This document shows positions 8,597-17,149 of a DNA stretch of 64,000 bases, in pieces. Every line of letters begins with the position of its first letter. The stretch's first letter is position 1. The DNA lies in contig NZ_MUKU01000018.1 in the NCBI RefSeq assembly GCF_002081825.1, positions 1 to 64,000 of the forward strand, read 5' to 3'. The notes under the pieces were generated by a model. The model was given only the letters and a program-made list of their open reading frames with translations. It did not search any database and was not told the origin of the DNA. The stretch comes from Chromobacterium haemolyticum (GTDB taxonomy: Bacteria; Pseudomonadota; Gammaproteobacteria; Burkholderiales; Chromobacteriaceae). A program made the position numbers and the translations under genes.

Positions 8597-9597
8597 CGTA
8601 CTTCGCGCATATCGTCGCGCTGGACGCGCAGCCTCACTGGCGCGCCGTCGGCCAGCAAGTCCGCCGGATTGCGGTTCAGCCGGTCTACCTGCAGCAGCGC
8701 GCCGGCGCTTTCCACCTGATAGCGGACGATGTTCCCCAGCAGTTGGCGTTGCTTCACCACCGCCGGCAAGCTGTCTGTTTCCGCGCTGTCGCCGGGCAAC
8801 AGTTGAATGGACTCCGGGCGGATTGCCAGATGGCCCTGGATTTCCAGGCCGAACAGCGCTCGGCTGTCGCCGACGGACAGCAGATTGTAATTGCCCATGA
8901 AGCGGGCGACGAACTCGGTGGCCGGCTGGGTGTAGATGGTTTCGGCTGCGCCCTCCTGTTCCACTTTTCCCTGGTTCATCACGAAGATGCGGTCGGACAG
9001 GGTCAGCGCTTCCTCTTGGTCGTGGGTCACGAAAATAGTGGTGAGCCCCAGCCGGCGCTGAATGTCGCGGATCTGTTCGCGCAGATTCTTGCGGATGCGA
9101 GCGTCCAGCGCCGACAGCGGTTCGTCCAACAGCAGAATGCGCGGTTCCACCACCAGCGCGCGCGCCAATGCCACCCGCTGGCGTTGGCCGCCGGAGAGCT
9201 GATGGGGATAATGGTTCTCCTTGCCGGACAGCTCTACCAGCGCCAGCGCCTCCGCTACCTTGCGGCGAATGTCGGCGGCGGCGCGCTTCTGCATCTTCAG
9301 GCCGAAGGCGATGTTCTCGCCTGCGCTCATATTGGGAAACAGCGCATAGCTTTGAAACACCATGCCGATGCCGCGTTTTTGCGGCGCGCAGGCCGTGATG
9401 TCCTCGCCTAGCAGGCGGATGGCGCCGCCGCTGGGCGTTTCGAAGCCGGCGATCATGCGCAGCACCGTGGTCTTGCCGCAGCCGGATGGGCCCAGGAAAG
9501 TGACGAACTCGCCGGCCTCCACCCTCATATTGAAGTCGTGCACCACCGTTTGCTGGCCGTAGCGCTTGTGCAGATGTTGGATGTCCAGGTATGCCAT
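8593..9597 (-). CDS. ABC transporter ATP-binding protein (PotA/FbpC-like)
   Basis: A 334-residue ATPase that energises import through the two permeases encoded just upstream. Walker A is GPSGCGKTT near residue 36, the Q-loop is in [11 protein letters not shown], the signature is LSGGQRQR, Walker B is ILLLDEP and the switch His lies in FVTHDQEEA. The C-terminal 100 residues form a TOBE-like regulatory region ([14 protein letters not shown]), as in spermidine, iron and aminoethylphosphonate importers. It is the last gene of a four-gene leftward operon, 14 bp after the second permease. Substrate follows that of the binding protein and is not certain. Confidence 0.88.
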   Translation of the reverse strand: MAYLDIQHLHKRYGQQTVVHDFNMRVEAGEFVTFLGPSGCGKTTVLRMIAGFETPSGGAIRLLGEDITACAPQKRGIGMVFQSYALFPNMSAGENIAFGLKMQKRAAADIRRKVAEALALVELSGKENHYPHQLSGGQRQRVALARALVVEPRILLLDEPLSALDARIRKNLREQIRDIQRRLGLTTIFVTHDQEEALTLSDRIFVMNQGKVEQEGAAETIYTQPATEFVARFMGNYNLLSVGDSRALFGLEIQGHLAIRPESIQLLPGDSAETDSLPAVVKQRQLLGNIVRYQVESAGALLQVDRLNRNPADLLADGAPVRLRVQRDDMREVR

Positions 9598-9611
9598 TGT
9601 GGGGTTCTTTC

Positions 9612-10430
9612 TTATTCCGAGGCCGTGGCCTCGCGCAGCGCGCGACGGTGACGGCCGGCCACCTGCAGCAGGCCCATGGCCGCCCAGGTGATCAAAAAGG
9701 CGATGATGGCCAGCGCCGCCGGCTCGTAAGCGCGGTTGGCGCCGATCAATTGCAGATAAGGGCCGAAGGCCGGCCGCGCCAGCAAGCTGGCCATGGTGAA
9801 CTCGCCGATGACAATGGCGAAGGTCAGAAACGCGCCGGACAACAGCGCGGACTGAATATTGGGGAAGATTACCCGCAGCAGGATCACCCGCCAGCCGCCG
9901 CCCAGGCTTTGCGCCGCCTCGGCCAGCGACCGCACGTCGATGGCGGACAGGCCGGCGTCGATGGAGCGGTACAGATAGGGCAGGGCCAGCGTCACATAGC
10001 TGCAGACCAGCAATAGATCCGTGCCGCGCTCGCTGCCGGTCAAGGGCAGCCAGGCGTCGCTGCCGAACAGGCGCAGATAGCCGAAGACGATGACGATGGC
10101 CGGGATCACCAGCGGCAGCAGGGTGATGAATTCCACCAGCGGCCGCAGCCGCGGCAGCCGGAGCTGGATCCAGAACGCGGTGGGGGCCACCAACAGGATG
10201 CCGATGACGATGGTGAACAGGGCCATCAGCGCGGAATAGGCGAAGCTTTGCTGAAAACCCGGATCTTGCAGAACCAGCCTGTAGGCTTCCAGGCTGTAAC
10301 CCTCGCGCAGCATCTTCAGGCTGAATTCGAAAGTGGCCAAGAGCGGCAGCAGGAAGTACAGGCTGCCGGCGACGACGGCGATCCAGGCGCCCAGCCGCGA
10401 CGACGGCTTGTGGACAGGCTGGTGTTTCAT
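9612..10430 (-). CDS. ABC transporter permease 2 (PotC/FbpB-like)
   Basis: A 272-residue inner-membrane permease of the binding-protein-dependent class with about six helices. The EAA loop that docks the ATPase is seen as SLAEAAQSLGGGWRVILLRVIFP. The start at 10430 (MKHQPVHKPSS) overlaps the stop of permease 1 by 4 bp, implying translational coupling; a longer frame to 10748 is a shadow of permease 1. Together with permease 1 it forms the heterodimeric channel. Confidence 0.88.
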   Translation of the reverse strand: MKHQPVHKPSSRLGAWIAVVAGSLYFLLPLLATFEFSLKMLREGYSLEAYRLVLQDPGFQQSFAYSALMALFTIVIGILLVAPTAFWIQLRLPRLRPLVEFITLLPLVIPAIVIVFGYLRLFGSDAWLPLTGSERGTDLLLVCSYVTLALPYLYRSIDAGLSAIDVRSLAEAAQSLGGGWRVILLRVIFPNIQSALLSGAFLTFAIVIGEFTMASLLARPAFGPYLQLIGANRAYEPAALAIIAFLITWAAMGLLQVAGRHRRALREATASE

Positions 10431-11338
10431 ATCCGGCTCCTTTCCGCGCGGCCGCGCAGCCAAATGTAGGCGGCGTTGGACAGGCCGGTGACCACGATCA
10501 TGCCCAAGGCCAGCGCGTAGCCCAGATTCTGATCGTGCAGCACGTCGCCGCGGATTTGCGCGTATAGCAGGATGGTGACGATGTTGAGCGAACTGCCGGT
10601 CAGCGCGTAGGCGGTGGCTACTGCGCCGAAGGCGTTGGCGAACAGCAGCAGCGCCGCGCCCAGGATGCTGGGCCACAGTACTGGCAGCGCGATGCGGCTC
10701 CAGTAGGCGAAGGCGGAGCCGCCCAGGCTGTCGCAGGCTTCGCGCCATTCGGTTTTGAGGCCGTCGATGGCCGGGCTGACGATCAGCACCATCAGCGGAA
10801 TCTGGAAGTACAGATACGTCAGGGTTAGGCCGCTAAAGCTGAGCACGCTGAAACCGCCGGCGTAGAGGTCGAAATCCAGGTAGCGGCGCAACAGTACCGT
10901 CACCAAGCCCATGCGGCCCAGCGTGGCCAGGAAGGCGAAGGCCAGGGGCACGCCGGCGAAGTTGGACGCCACGCCGGAGAAGGTGGCCAGCGTCGGACGA
11001 ATCCAGCCCGGCAGCCGGCCGCGGATTGCGGCCAGGGCCAGCAACAGGCCGAAGGCCGCGCCCAAGAGCGCGGAGGCGGCGCTGATCTGCAAGCTGATCT
11101 TGTAGGCGTCGAGAATCGCCGGCTCGAACAGCCGGGCGATATTGTTCAGCGTGAAATGGCCGTCGGCGTCCTGGAAGGCGCCCAGCAGCAGTCGGGCGGT
11201 GGGCAGCAGCAGGAAGAGCAGCGCAAACAGGAAGAACGGCGCCACGCCCAGCCAGGACAGCGAGACGAAGCCGCCGCCGGCGCGGCGCGGCGACGCCGGG
11301 CCGGAGCGGGCGGCGAGTGAGTCTGAAGATGTGGACAT
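10427..11338 (-). CDS. ABC transporter permease 1 (PotB-like)
   Basis: A 303-residue inner-membrane permease. After a 25-residue Ser/Arg-rich cytoplasmic lead come about six helices, starting LSWLGVAPFFLFALLFLLLP. The EAA loop is EWREACDSLGGSAFAYWSRIALP. The gene lies 67 bp downstream of the binding-protein gene and overlaps permease 2. The 2-aminoethylphosphonate and spermidine/putrescine systems share this architecture, so the transported compound remains open. Confidence 0.87.
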   Translation of the reverse strand: MSTSSDSLAARSGPASPRRAGGGFVSLSWLGVAPFFLFALLFLLLPTARLLLGAFQDADGHFTLNNIARLFEPAILDAYKISLQISAASALLGAAFGLLLALAAIRGRLPGWIRPTLATFSGVASNFAGVPLAFAFLATLGRMGLVTVLLRRYLDFDLYAGGFSVLSFSGLTLTYLYFQIPLMVLIVSPAIDGLKTEWREACDSLGGSAFAYWSRIALPVLWPSILGAALLLFANAFGAVATAYALTGSSLNIVTILLYAQIRGDVLHDQNLGYALALGMIVVTGLSNAAYIWLRGRAERSRI

Positions 11339-11405
11339 GAGGGCGTGTTTCCAAAGAGAGCCCGCGCGCGGCAGAAGCGCCGCGCGCCAAGGGGATGAGG
11401 CCGGC

Positions 11406-12500
11406 TTACTTGACGTTGCTGCCCACCACGCCGTCCCACTGCTTGGTGATCACCGCCTTGTAAGCCTCCTGCTGTTCCAGCGTGGGGAACAGGGCTTTCT
11501 TATAGGCGGCGGCGTCCGGCATCCGGCTCAGCAAGTCCTGCGGGATTTTCTTGCGCGCGGCCAGATCGTTGAAGCGGGTGGGGTGGCAATAGCCCTTGAG
11601 CCAGGCCAGTTGGCCTTCGTCGGAGAACAGGTATTCCTGCCACAGCTTGGCGGCGTTGGGGTGCGGCGCGTAAGCGCTGATGCCCTGGGCGTAAACGCCG
11701 GCCACCACGCTGCTTTTGGGCACCACCACCTCCACCTTGGGGTTGCCTTTCAAGGTATCGCGGTCGGCCAGCGCGTTGTAGTCCCAGCGGATCACGATGG
11801 GGGTGCTTCCCTGGGCCAGCGAAGCCGCTTTGCCGATCACCGGCACGAAATTGCCGCTCTTGTTCAACTGCGCGAAGAATTTGAGGCCGGCGTCGGCGGC
11901 CTTGGCCACATTGCCCTTGGACTGGGACAGGCCGGCGGCGAACACGCCCTGGATTGCCTGGTTGGCAGCGCGCGGGTCGCCGGCCAGCGCCACCGCGTTC
12001 TTGTACTCCGGCTTCAGCAGGTCGCTCCAGTCGGTCGGCGTCTTGCTTACCAGATCCTTGTTCACCTCGAAGGCCAGCACGCCGTAGTAATCGCCGTACC
12101 AATAGCCGTCCTTGTCCTTGACGCTGTCCGGAATGGTTTTCCAGTTGGAGACTTTGTACGGCTGCAACAGGCCGGCGGCCTTGGCTTGCGGGCCGAAGGA
12201 CAGGCCCACGTCGATCACGTCCGGCGCCTGCGGGCCCTTATTGCTCTTGTTGGCTTTGATCGCCTCCAGCTCGTCGGCGGAGCCGGCGTCCGGATTGAGC
12301 TCGTTCACTTTGATGCCGTACTTGGCTTTGAAGCCGGCGATTACGCCGCCGTAGCCGCACCAGTCATGGGGCAGGGCGATCACGTTCAGCTCGCCTTCCT
12401 TCTTGGCGGCCTGGATCAGCGCGTTCAGGTTATCGGCGAAAGCGGTGTTGGCCAGCAGGGTCAGAGCGCCCAGCACGGCGCAGCGCAACGGTTTGTTCAT
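11406..12500 (-). CDS. periplasmic binding protein of the ABC importer (family 1)
   Basis: A 364-residue secreted solute-binding protein. The N-terminus has a Sec signal peptide (MNKPLRCAVLGALTLLANTAFA, cleavage after AFA). The mature part starts DNLNALIQAAKKEGELNVIA and reads as the two-lobed family that binds iron, polyamines or organophosphonates. The start at 12500 is preferred over 12509 because AAAGGG lies 9 bp before the former and abuts the latter. Expression is probably controlled by the divergent GntR/UTRA regulator: copies of TTGGACTAG lie before both genes. Ligand is not predictable from what I can see. Confidence 0.85.
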   Translation of the reverse strand: MNKPLRCAVLGALTLLANTAFADNLNALIQAAKKEGELNVIALPHDWCGYGGVIAGFKAKYGIKVNELNPDAGSADELEAIKANKSNKGPQAPDVIDVGLSFGPQAKAAGLLQPYKVSNWKTIPDSVKDKDGYWYGDYYGVLAFEVNKDLVSKTPTDWSDLLKPEYKNAVALAGDPRAANQAIQGVFAAGLSQSKGNVAKAADAGLKFFAQLNKSGNFVPVIGKAASLAQGSTPIVIRWDYNALADRDTLKGNPKVEVVVPKSSVVAGVYAQGISAYAPHPNAAKLWQEYLFSDEGQLAWLKGYCHPTRFNDLAARKKIPQDLLSRMPDAAAYKKALFPTLEQQEAYKAVITKQWDGVVGSNVK

Positions 12501-12513
12501 GGCATCCATCCCT

Positions 12514-12527
12514 TTGGACTAGGTCAA
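12514..12527. promoter_or_regulatory. candidate GntR operator (importer side)
   Basis: TTGGACTAGGTCAA, an imperfect palindrome around CTAG, lies 14 bp before the binding-protein start. Its left half TTGGACTAG recurs before the regulator gene. HutC-subfamily GntR proteins are known to bind palindromes centred on CTAG-like cores, such as TGGTCTAGACCA. Confidence 0.45.
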
Positions 12528-12694
12528 ATAAAAGCGATGCTGATGGTATTCCGCGGAGATGACATTCCGGTTTACGCTGCATGGCAATTTGATTGCGGAT
12601 TGGTGACGAATCGGCGCAGGGGCGCCGGAGGCGCTTGCGCCGGTTAATTTCCTTGTCATTTTTTCTTGGTAAAAAGCCGGCGGAGACCTGATCG

Positions 12695-12706
12695 TTGGAC
12701 TAGTCC
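12695..12706. promoter_or_regulatory. candidate GntR operator (regulator side)
   Basis: TTGGACTAGTCC includes the perfect 10-bp palindrome GGACTAGTCC, ending 2 bp before the regulator start codon. A site there would allow autorepression by blocking translation initiation or elongation. Confidence 0.45.
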
Positions 12707-12708
12707 TG

Positions 12709-13443
12709 ATGCCTGAACCGAAACCGCTTTCCCAGGCCGCGCGCATCCGCGCCGCCTTGTTGCAGCAAATCGAGGGCGGCTTGTTGCGGCCCGGCGGCCG
12801 CCTGCCGTCGGAGCGCGCGCTGGCCGAGCTGTTCGCCACCACCCGCATCACCCTGAAGGAGGCGCTGGCCGTGTTGGAGGCCGAAGGGCGGGTGTATCGC
12901 GAAGAAAGGCGCGGCTGGTTCGTCGCCTTTCCGCGGCTGGAGTACGCGCCGCTCTACGGCAACCATTTCCAGCGCATGGCCGACGCGCAACAACGGACGG
13001 CGGAAACTCGGCTTTTAAGCGTGGAGACCGTGCTGGCTTCGCCCGAGCTGTGCCGGGCGTTGGAGGTGCCGCCCTTGAGCTCTTTATGGAAAATCTGTCG
13101 TCAGCGCAGCCTGGACGGGCGCGTGGCGCTATACGTGGAGCACTTTCTGCGGCCGGAGCGTTTTCCGGACATTCAGGGCCAGGATCTGAGTCAATCGTTG
13201 ACCGGGCTGTATCGTCGTCGTTACGGCATTGAATACGCGGCCGCGGCTTTCGACATCCTGCCGGCGGCGGCTCAGGGGAGCGTGGCCCAGGCGCTGATGC
13301 TGGCCGAGGGCGGCCCCATTTTGCTGGTTCGCCGTGTCAATCGAGACGCCGCCGGCGCCACTCTGGATTGCGATTACGAGTATTGGCGGCATGACGCAGT
13401 GCGTCTGCGCGTGGACAGTCCTGCCGCGGCAGCGGCGAATTGA
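12709..13443 (+). CDS. GntR family regulator with UTRA effector domain (HutC/PhnF type)
   Basis: A 244-residue transcription factor. Residues 5-70 are the winged helix, with RIRAALLQQIEGGLLRPGGRLPSERALAELF and then the recognition stretch TTRITLKEALAVLEAEGRVYR. The remainder is a UTRA ligand-binding domain (LYGNHFQRMADAQQRTAETRLLS to the C-terminus). It is divergent from the ABC importer and followed 40 bp later by asparaginase, so it probably senses a compound handled by one of these. PhnF-type regulators control phosphonate uptake, which makes aminoethylphosphonate one candidate inducer, but this is not shown by the sequence. Confidence 0.82.
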   Translation: MPEPKPLSQAARIRAALLQQIEGGLLRPGGRLPSERALAELFATTRITLKEALAVLEAEGRVYREERRGWFVAFPRLEYAPLYGNHFQRMADAQQRTAETRLLSVETVLASPELCRALEVPPLSSLWKICRQRSLDGRVALYVEHFLRPERFPDIQGQDLSQSLTGLYRRRYGIEYAAAAFDILPAAAQGSVAQALMLAEGGPILLVRRVNRDAAGATLDCDYEYWRHDAVRLRVDSPAAAAAN

Positions 13444-13483
13444 GCTACCATCGCGGCATTGGACACTGTTTGCAGGAGACCGC

Positions 13484-14482
13484 ATGAGCCGCGTTTTAGT
13501 GTTGTACACCGGTGGCACTATAGGCATGACCGAAACCCCGGACGGCCTGGCGCCGTCGCCGGGCCTGTTGCCCGGCCTGTTGGAGCGCTTTCGCCGTCCC
13601 GGTCTGGATTTCGACGTGGTCGAATTCGACGAGTTGATCGATTCCTCCGCCATCGAGCCGCGCCACTGGAACCGCATCATCGCCGCGCTGGCCGAGCGTT
13701 ACGGCGACTACGACGGCTTCGTCGTCATCCACGGCACCGACACCATGGCCTATACCGCAAGCGTGCTGGCTTTCGCCCTGCGCGGCCTGGCCAAGCCCGT
13801 GGTGTTGACCGGCGCGCAACTGCCGTTGCTGCATCCTCGCTCCGACGGCTGGAACAATGTCGCCGACGCGTTGGAAGCGGCCCGCCAGCCTGAGCTGCAT
13901 GAGGTCGCCATCGCCTTTGATCGCCTGCTGCTGCGCGGCAGCCGGGCGCGCAAGCTGGACGTTGAGCATTTTGCCGGCTTCGGCTCGCCCAATGCGGAGC
14001 CGCTGGCCCGCTTCGCCATCCATCCGCATTGGAACAAGGCCGCCTGGTTGCCGGGGCTGGGAGAGTTTCAGCCGAAGGCGCTGCGCGAAGATCTGAGTAT
14101 CGCCTGCCTGTTCCTCAGCCCGGGCCAGGGGGCTGCGCTGGCTGGCCGCCTGATGGCGGACCCTGCCTTGGACGCCGCGGTGCTGATGAGCTACGGCAGC
14201 GGCAACGCGCCGGCAGATCCGGCGCTATTGAATGGCGTGAAGGCTTTGACCGCGCGGGGCGGCGCGGTGCTCAACATCACGCAGGCGCCGAGGGGGGCGG
14301 TGGAAGTGGGCGCTTATGCCGCCAGCCAGCCGCTGGCGCGCGCCGGCGCGGTGGCCGGGGCGGACCTGACGCCGGAAGCAGCGCTGGCCAAGTTGTACGT
14401 GCTGCTGTCCGCCGGCCTCAGCGGACAGCAACTGGTGGCGCAATTGGCTAAACCCTTGCGCGGCGAGATGAGCGCGCATTAA
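13484..14482 (+). CDS. ansA: type I (cytoplasmic) L-asparaginase
   Basis: A 332-residue asparaginase that hydrolyses L-asparagine to aspartate and ammonia. The first catalytic Thr lies in LYTGGTIGMT (residues 6-15) and the second in VIHGTDTMAYTASVL. There is no signal peptide, so it is the cytoplasmic low-affinity type. AGGAG sits 5 bp before the start at 13484; an in-frame extension to 13334 overlaps the regulator gene and is rejected. The TAA stop lies at the edge of repeat element B. Family assignment is secure; glutaminase side activity is unknown. Confidence 0.9.
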   Translation: MSRVLVLYTGGTIGMTETPDGLAPSPGLLPGLLERFRRPGLDFDVVEFDELIDSSAIEPRHWNRIIAALAERYGDYDGFVVIHGTDTMAYTASVLAFALRGLAKPVVLTGAQLPLLHPRSDGWNNVADALEAARQPELHEVAIAFDRLLLRGSRARKLDVEHFAGFGSPNAEPLARFAIHPHWNKAAWLPGLGEFQPKALREDLSIACLFLSPGQGAALAGRLMADPALDAAVLMSYGSGNAPADPALLNGVKALTARGGAVLNITQAPRGAVEVGAYAASQPLARAGAVAGADLTPEAALAKLYVLLSAGLSGQQLVAQLAKPLRGEMSAH

Positions 14483-14629
14483 GAAGCTGTTTACGATTTG
14501 CTCGCGTAGTGAAACGTGGCACGGTGAGTACAGCACTCGAAATGCTCATGTACCGTATGACCACTCTGCTTTCTCAGCCGTTTTCGCCTTGTCTCGCCTT
14601 AGCTCGCGAGATCGTGAATAGACTCTAAG
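14480..14629. repeat. miniature inverted-repeat element B (Correia-like family)
   Basis: A 150-bp element with terminal inverted repeats (left AAGAAGCTGTTTACGATTTG; right end read on the other strand CTTAGAGTCTATTCACGATC). Read on the minus strand its interior closely matches element E at 58433-58578, sharing GAGACAAGGCGAAAACGGC, GGTACATGAGCATTTCGA and other blocks. The left terminus contributes the stop codon of the asparaginase gene. Confidence 0.7.
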
Positions 14630-14645
14630 ACACTGCGTGCTACCC

Positions 14646-14677
14646 AGGCTGCTCATTTTTTGAGCGGCCTTTTTTTG
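14646..14677 (+). terminator. terminator after asparaginase and element B
   Basis: AGGCTGCTCA (14646-14655) pairs with TGAGCGGCCT (14661-14670) with one G-T pair and a T5 loop, followed by a run of T. Confidence 0.85.
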
Positions 14678-14704
14678 TGCCGTTTTTTCAGGACTTTGTC
14701 GCGC

Positions 14705-14750
14705 TTGTCCACAGCTCGCCCACATGGCTTTACACCTTGGGTGTGGGCAA
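14705..14750 (+). repeat. 46-bp DnaA-box unit 1
   Basis: Begins with TTGTCCACA and ends with the near-inverted partner TGTGGGCAA, with CCCACA at offset 15. First of five units of identical length and orientation. Confidence 0.7.
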
Positions 14751-14887
14751 GCGGCGGTGACGATCGGCAGCGGCCTGCCATGGCCGGGGGTGGTGTTTTA
14801 TTATGTCTATGGCATCAAATGGCGCGCTATTTTGCCTAAAAAATAAGCTGCCGAAAATGTGCTTGGAGGAACAAGGACTTGATAGCC

Positions 14888-14933
14888 TTATCCACAATTG
14901 TCCCACATGACTTTTCACGCTGGATGTGGGTAA
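14888..14933 (+). repeat. 46-bp DnaA-box unit 2
   Basis: Begins with the perfect DnaA box TTATCCACA and ends with TGTGGGTAA. An AT block TAAAAAATAAGC starts exactly 51 bp upstream, at 14837. The next unit starts 112 bp later. Confidence 0.75.
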
Positions 14934-14999
14934 TCCAGTGAAGCGCCTGTTTTTTAATCAAGTCAAGCAAATCCATTTCACGGCAAGGGCTTAGCTTCC

Positions 15000-15045
15000 T
15001 TGTCCACAGTTGGCGCACAGGACTGTCCCCTTCGCTTGTTGAGAA
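15000..15045 (+). repeat. 46-bp DnaA-box unit 3
   Basis: Begins with TTGTCCACA and ends with a degenerate TGTTGAGAA. A T-rich block TTTTTTAATC occupies the position about 51 bp upstream. It lies just before the promoter of the NadR-like gene. Confidence 0.65.
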
Positions 15046-15059
15046 CCGCTGCCCGGCTG

Positions 15060-15086
15060 TTGATAGCGCGGCAAGCGGCGTATAAT
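15060..15086 (+). promoter_or_regulatory. candidate promoter of the NadR-like gene
   Basis: A perfect TATAAT at 15081-15086, with TTGATA at 15060-15065 giving a short 15-bp spacing. The start codon follows at 15119. Confidence 0.45.
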
Positions 15087-15118
15087 TGACCGCTTTTCCG
15101 TATTTTGAAAGCAGTGGG

Positions 15119-15682
<564 letters not shown>

Positions 15683-15724
15683 TCGGCAAGAATAAAGCGC
15701 TGGAAATTCAGCAAATTGCCGCAA

Positions 15725-15770
15725 TTATCCACAACAGGCCCACAAGCTTGTCCTGCCATGGCGTGGATAG
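15725..15770 (+). repeat. 46-bp DnaA-box unit 4
   Basis: Begins with the perfect DnaA box TTATCCACA and ends with CGTGGATAG, the inverted form with two mismatches. The following unit starts exactly 112 bp later, the same spacing as between units 2 and 3. Confidence 0.75.
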
Positions 15771-15836
15771 TTGTTGGCGATAGATTAAAAAATAAGCGAC
15801 AGTAAAAAGGCGTGAAAAATGAAGGCGCTGCGGTTC

Positions 15837-15882
15837 TTGTCCACAGCTCGCTCACAGCCCTGTCCCAATCGAGTGTGCAAAA
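15837..15882 (+). repeat. 46-bp DnaA-box unit 5
   Basis: Begins with TTGTCCACAGCTCGC, identical to unit 1 over 15 bases, and ends with TGTGCAAAA directly before the ATG of the S4 gene. The AT block TAAAAAATAAGC starts exactly 51 bp upstream, at 15786. Confidence 0.75.
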
Positions 15883-16098
15883 ATGAATGAAACCTTTGAA
15901 TTGAGCGGCGAATACATCGCCTTGTGCGACTTGCTGAAAATCTGCAATGTTTGCGATTCCGGCGGCGCCGCCAAACATTTCATCGCCGAAGGCAATGTGC
16001 GAGTGGACGGTCAGGTGGAACTGCGCAAGACCTGCAAGATCCGCTCGGGTCAGCAGGTTAGCGGCGACGGCTTTTCCATCCGCGTCGCGGCGCCATGA
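15883..16098 (+). CDS. S4-domain RNA-binding protein (YbcJ-like)
   Basis: A 71-residue protein consisting of one S4 RNA-binding fold. Visible motifs are LCDLLKICNVCDSGGAAKHFIAEGNVRVDGQVELRKTCKI, where the GxVxVNG-type turn reads GNVRVDGQ. YbcJ-type proteins are small stand-alone S4 domains thought to bind structured RNA. Translation starts immediately after DnaA-box unit 5 and no good ribosome site is visible, which is unusual. Its stop overlaps the next start by 4 bp, so the following genes are probably coupled. Confidence 0.82.
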   Translation: MNETFELSGEYIALCDLLKICNVCDSGGAAKHFIAEGNVRVDGQVELRKTCKIRSGQQVSGDGFSIRVAAP

Positions 16099-16283
16099 AC
16101 GACGACGACTTCGACCCGCCGCCGGAAGCGCCCGAGCCCCCGCCGGATGACGCTTGCTGCGGCAGCGGCTGCGACCCGTGCATCTGGGACAGCTATAACG
16201 CGCTGATGACGGAATACCGCGCCAAACAGGCCGCCTGGGAACTGCGCGAAGCCGCGCGCCAGACCGCCGCCAACGGACAATGA
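16095..16283 (+). CDS. oxidoreductase-like domain peptide
   Basis: A 62-residue protein of the oxidoreductase-like (Oxidored-like) domain family. A Pro/Asp-rich head is followed by the family hallmark CCGSGCDPCIWDSY at about residues 21-34 and a helix ending in AARQTAANGQ. The clustered Cys residues could bind metal or form disulfides; function is unknown. It overlaps both neighbours by 4 bp (ATGA junctions), placing it firmly in the operon. Confidence 0.78.
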   Translation: MNDDDFDPPPEAPEPPPDDACCGSGCDPCIWDSYNALMTEYRAKQAAWELREAARQTAANGQ

Positions 16284-17149
16284 GCATGGCCAGCATCGAT
16301 CTGCATTTCCATTCCCACGCCTCCGACGGCGCCTTGCCGCCGGAGCAGGTGATTGCGCGCGCCGCCGAGCGCGAAGCCACGTTAGTGGCGCTGACCGACC
16401 ACGACTGCACCCACGGCCTGGCCGCGGCGCGGGCCGAGGCGGCGCGGCAGGGCCTGGCTTTCCTCAACGGCGTCGAGGTCTCGGTCACTTGGGGCAAGCA
16501 CACCGTGCACATCGTCGGCCTGGGCATCGATCCGGAACAGACGACGCTGGCCGCCGGCCTGCAATCCATCCGCGACGGCCGCGTCAACCGCGCGCGGCAG
16601 ATGTCGGACGAACTGATCAAGGTGGGCATACAAGGCGCGTTCGACGGCGCGATGGCGCTGTGCGACAACCCGGAAATGATAGGCCGCACCCACTTCGCCC
16701 GCTTCCTAGTCAATAGCGGGCAGGTCAAGGACGTGCGTACCGTGTTCCGCAAATTCCTGACCCCGGGCAAGCCCGGCTACGTGGCGCACGAATGGGCCAG
16801 CCTGGAGGACGCGGTGGGCTGGATCCGCGCCGGCGGCGGCGAGGCGGTGATCGCCCATCCCGGCCGCTACGATATGGGCCGCACCTTGATAGAGCGGCTG
16901 ATCAACGACTTCAAACTGGCCGGCGGCCGCGGCATCGAAGTGGCCAGCGGCAGCCATAGCCTGGACGATATGCACAAGTTCGCCTTGCTGGCGGACCGCC
17001 ATGAGCTGTACTCCAGCGCCGGCAGCGATTTCCACGCGCCTGGCGAGGGCGGCCGCGACGTCGGCCGCACCGACGACCTGCCGCCGATCTGCAAGCCCAT
17101 CTGGAACGCGCTGGCCGCACGCATCATCCACCCGGAGACCGCCGCATGA
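16280..17149 (+). CDS. rnm: PHP-family 3',5'-nucleoside bisphosphate phosphatase / RNase AM type
   Basis: A 289-residue metal-dependent phosphoesterase of the polymerase and histidinol phosphatase fold. Metal ligands are visible in DLHFHSHASDG (residues 6-16), LTDHDCTHG, the Glu of NGVEVSV, VIAHPGRYD and GSDFHAPGE near the end. The E. coli relative YciV is RNase AM, a 5'-3' exonuclease maturing rRNA 5' ends, and a Chromobacterium relative is known to hydrolyse 3',5'-bisphosphate nucleotides. It precedes yciO as in enterobacteria, with the RibD-like gene inserted. The start overlaps the upstream stop. Confidence 0.88.
   Translation: MSMASIDLHFHSHASDGALPPEQVIARAAEREATLVALTDHDCTHGLAAARAEAARQGLAFLNGVEVSVTWGKHTVHIVGLGIDPEQTTLAAGLQSIRDGRVNRARQMSDELIKVGIQGAFDGAMALCDNPEMIGRTHFARFLVNSGQVKDVRTVFRKFLTPGKPGYVAHEWASLEDAVGWIRAGGGEAVIAHPGRYDMGRTLIERLINDFKLAGGRGIEVASGSHSLDDMHKFALLADRHELYSSAGSDFHAPGEGGRDVGRTDDLPPICKPIWNALAARIIHPETAA

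Noticed and set aside
10748-11000. Extended start for permease 2 upstream of 10430
   Set aside because: The extra N-terminus is Arg-rich and lies within permease 1 in another frame. The 4-bp overlap start at 10430 fits operon structure.
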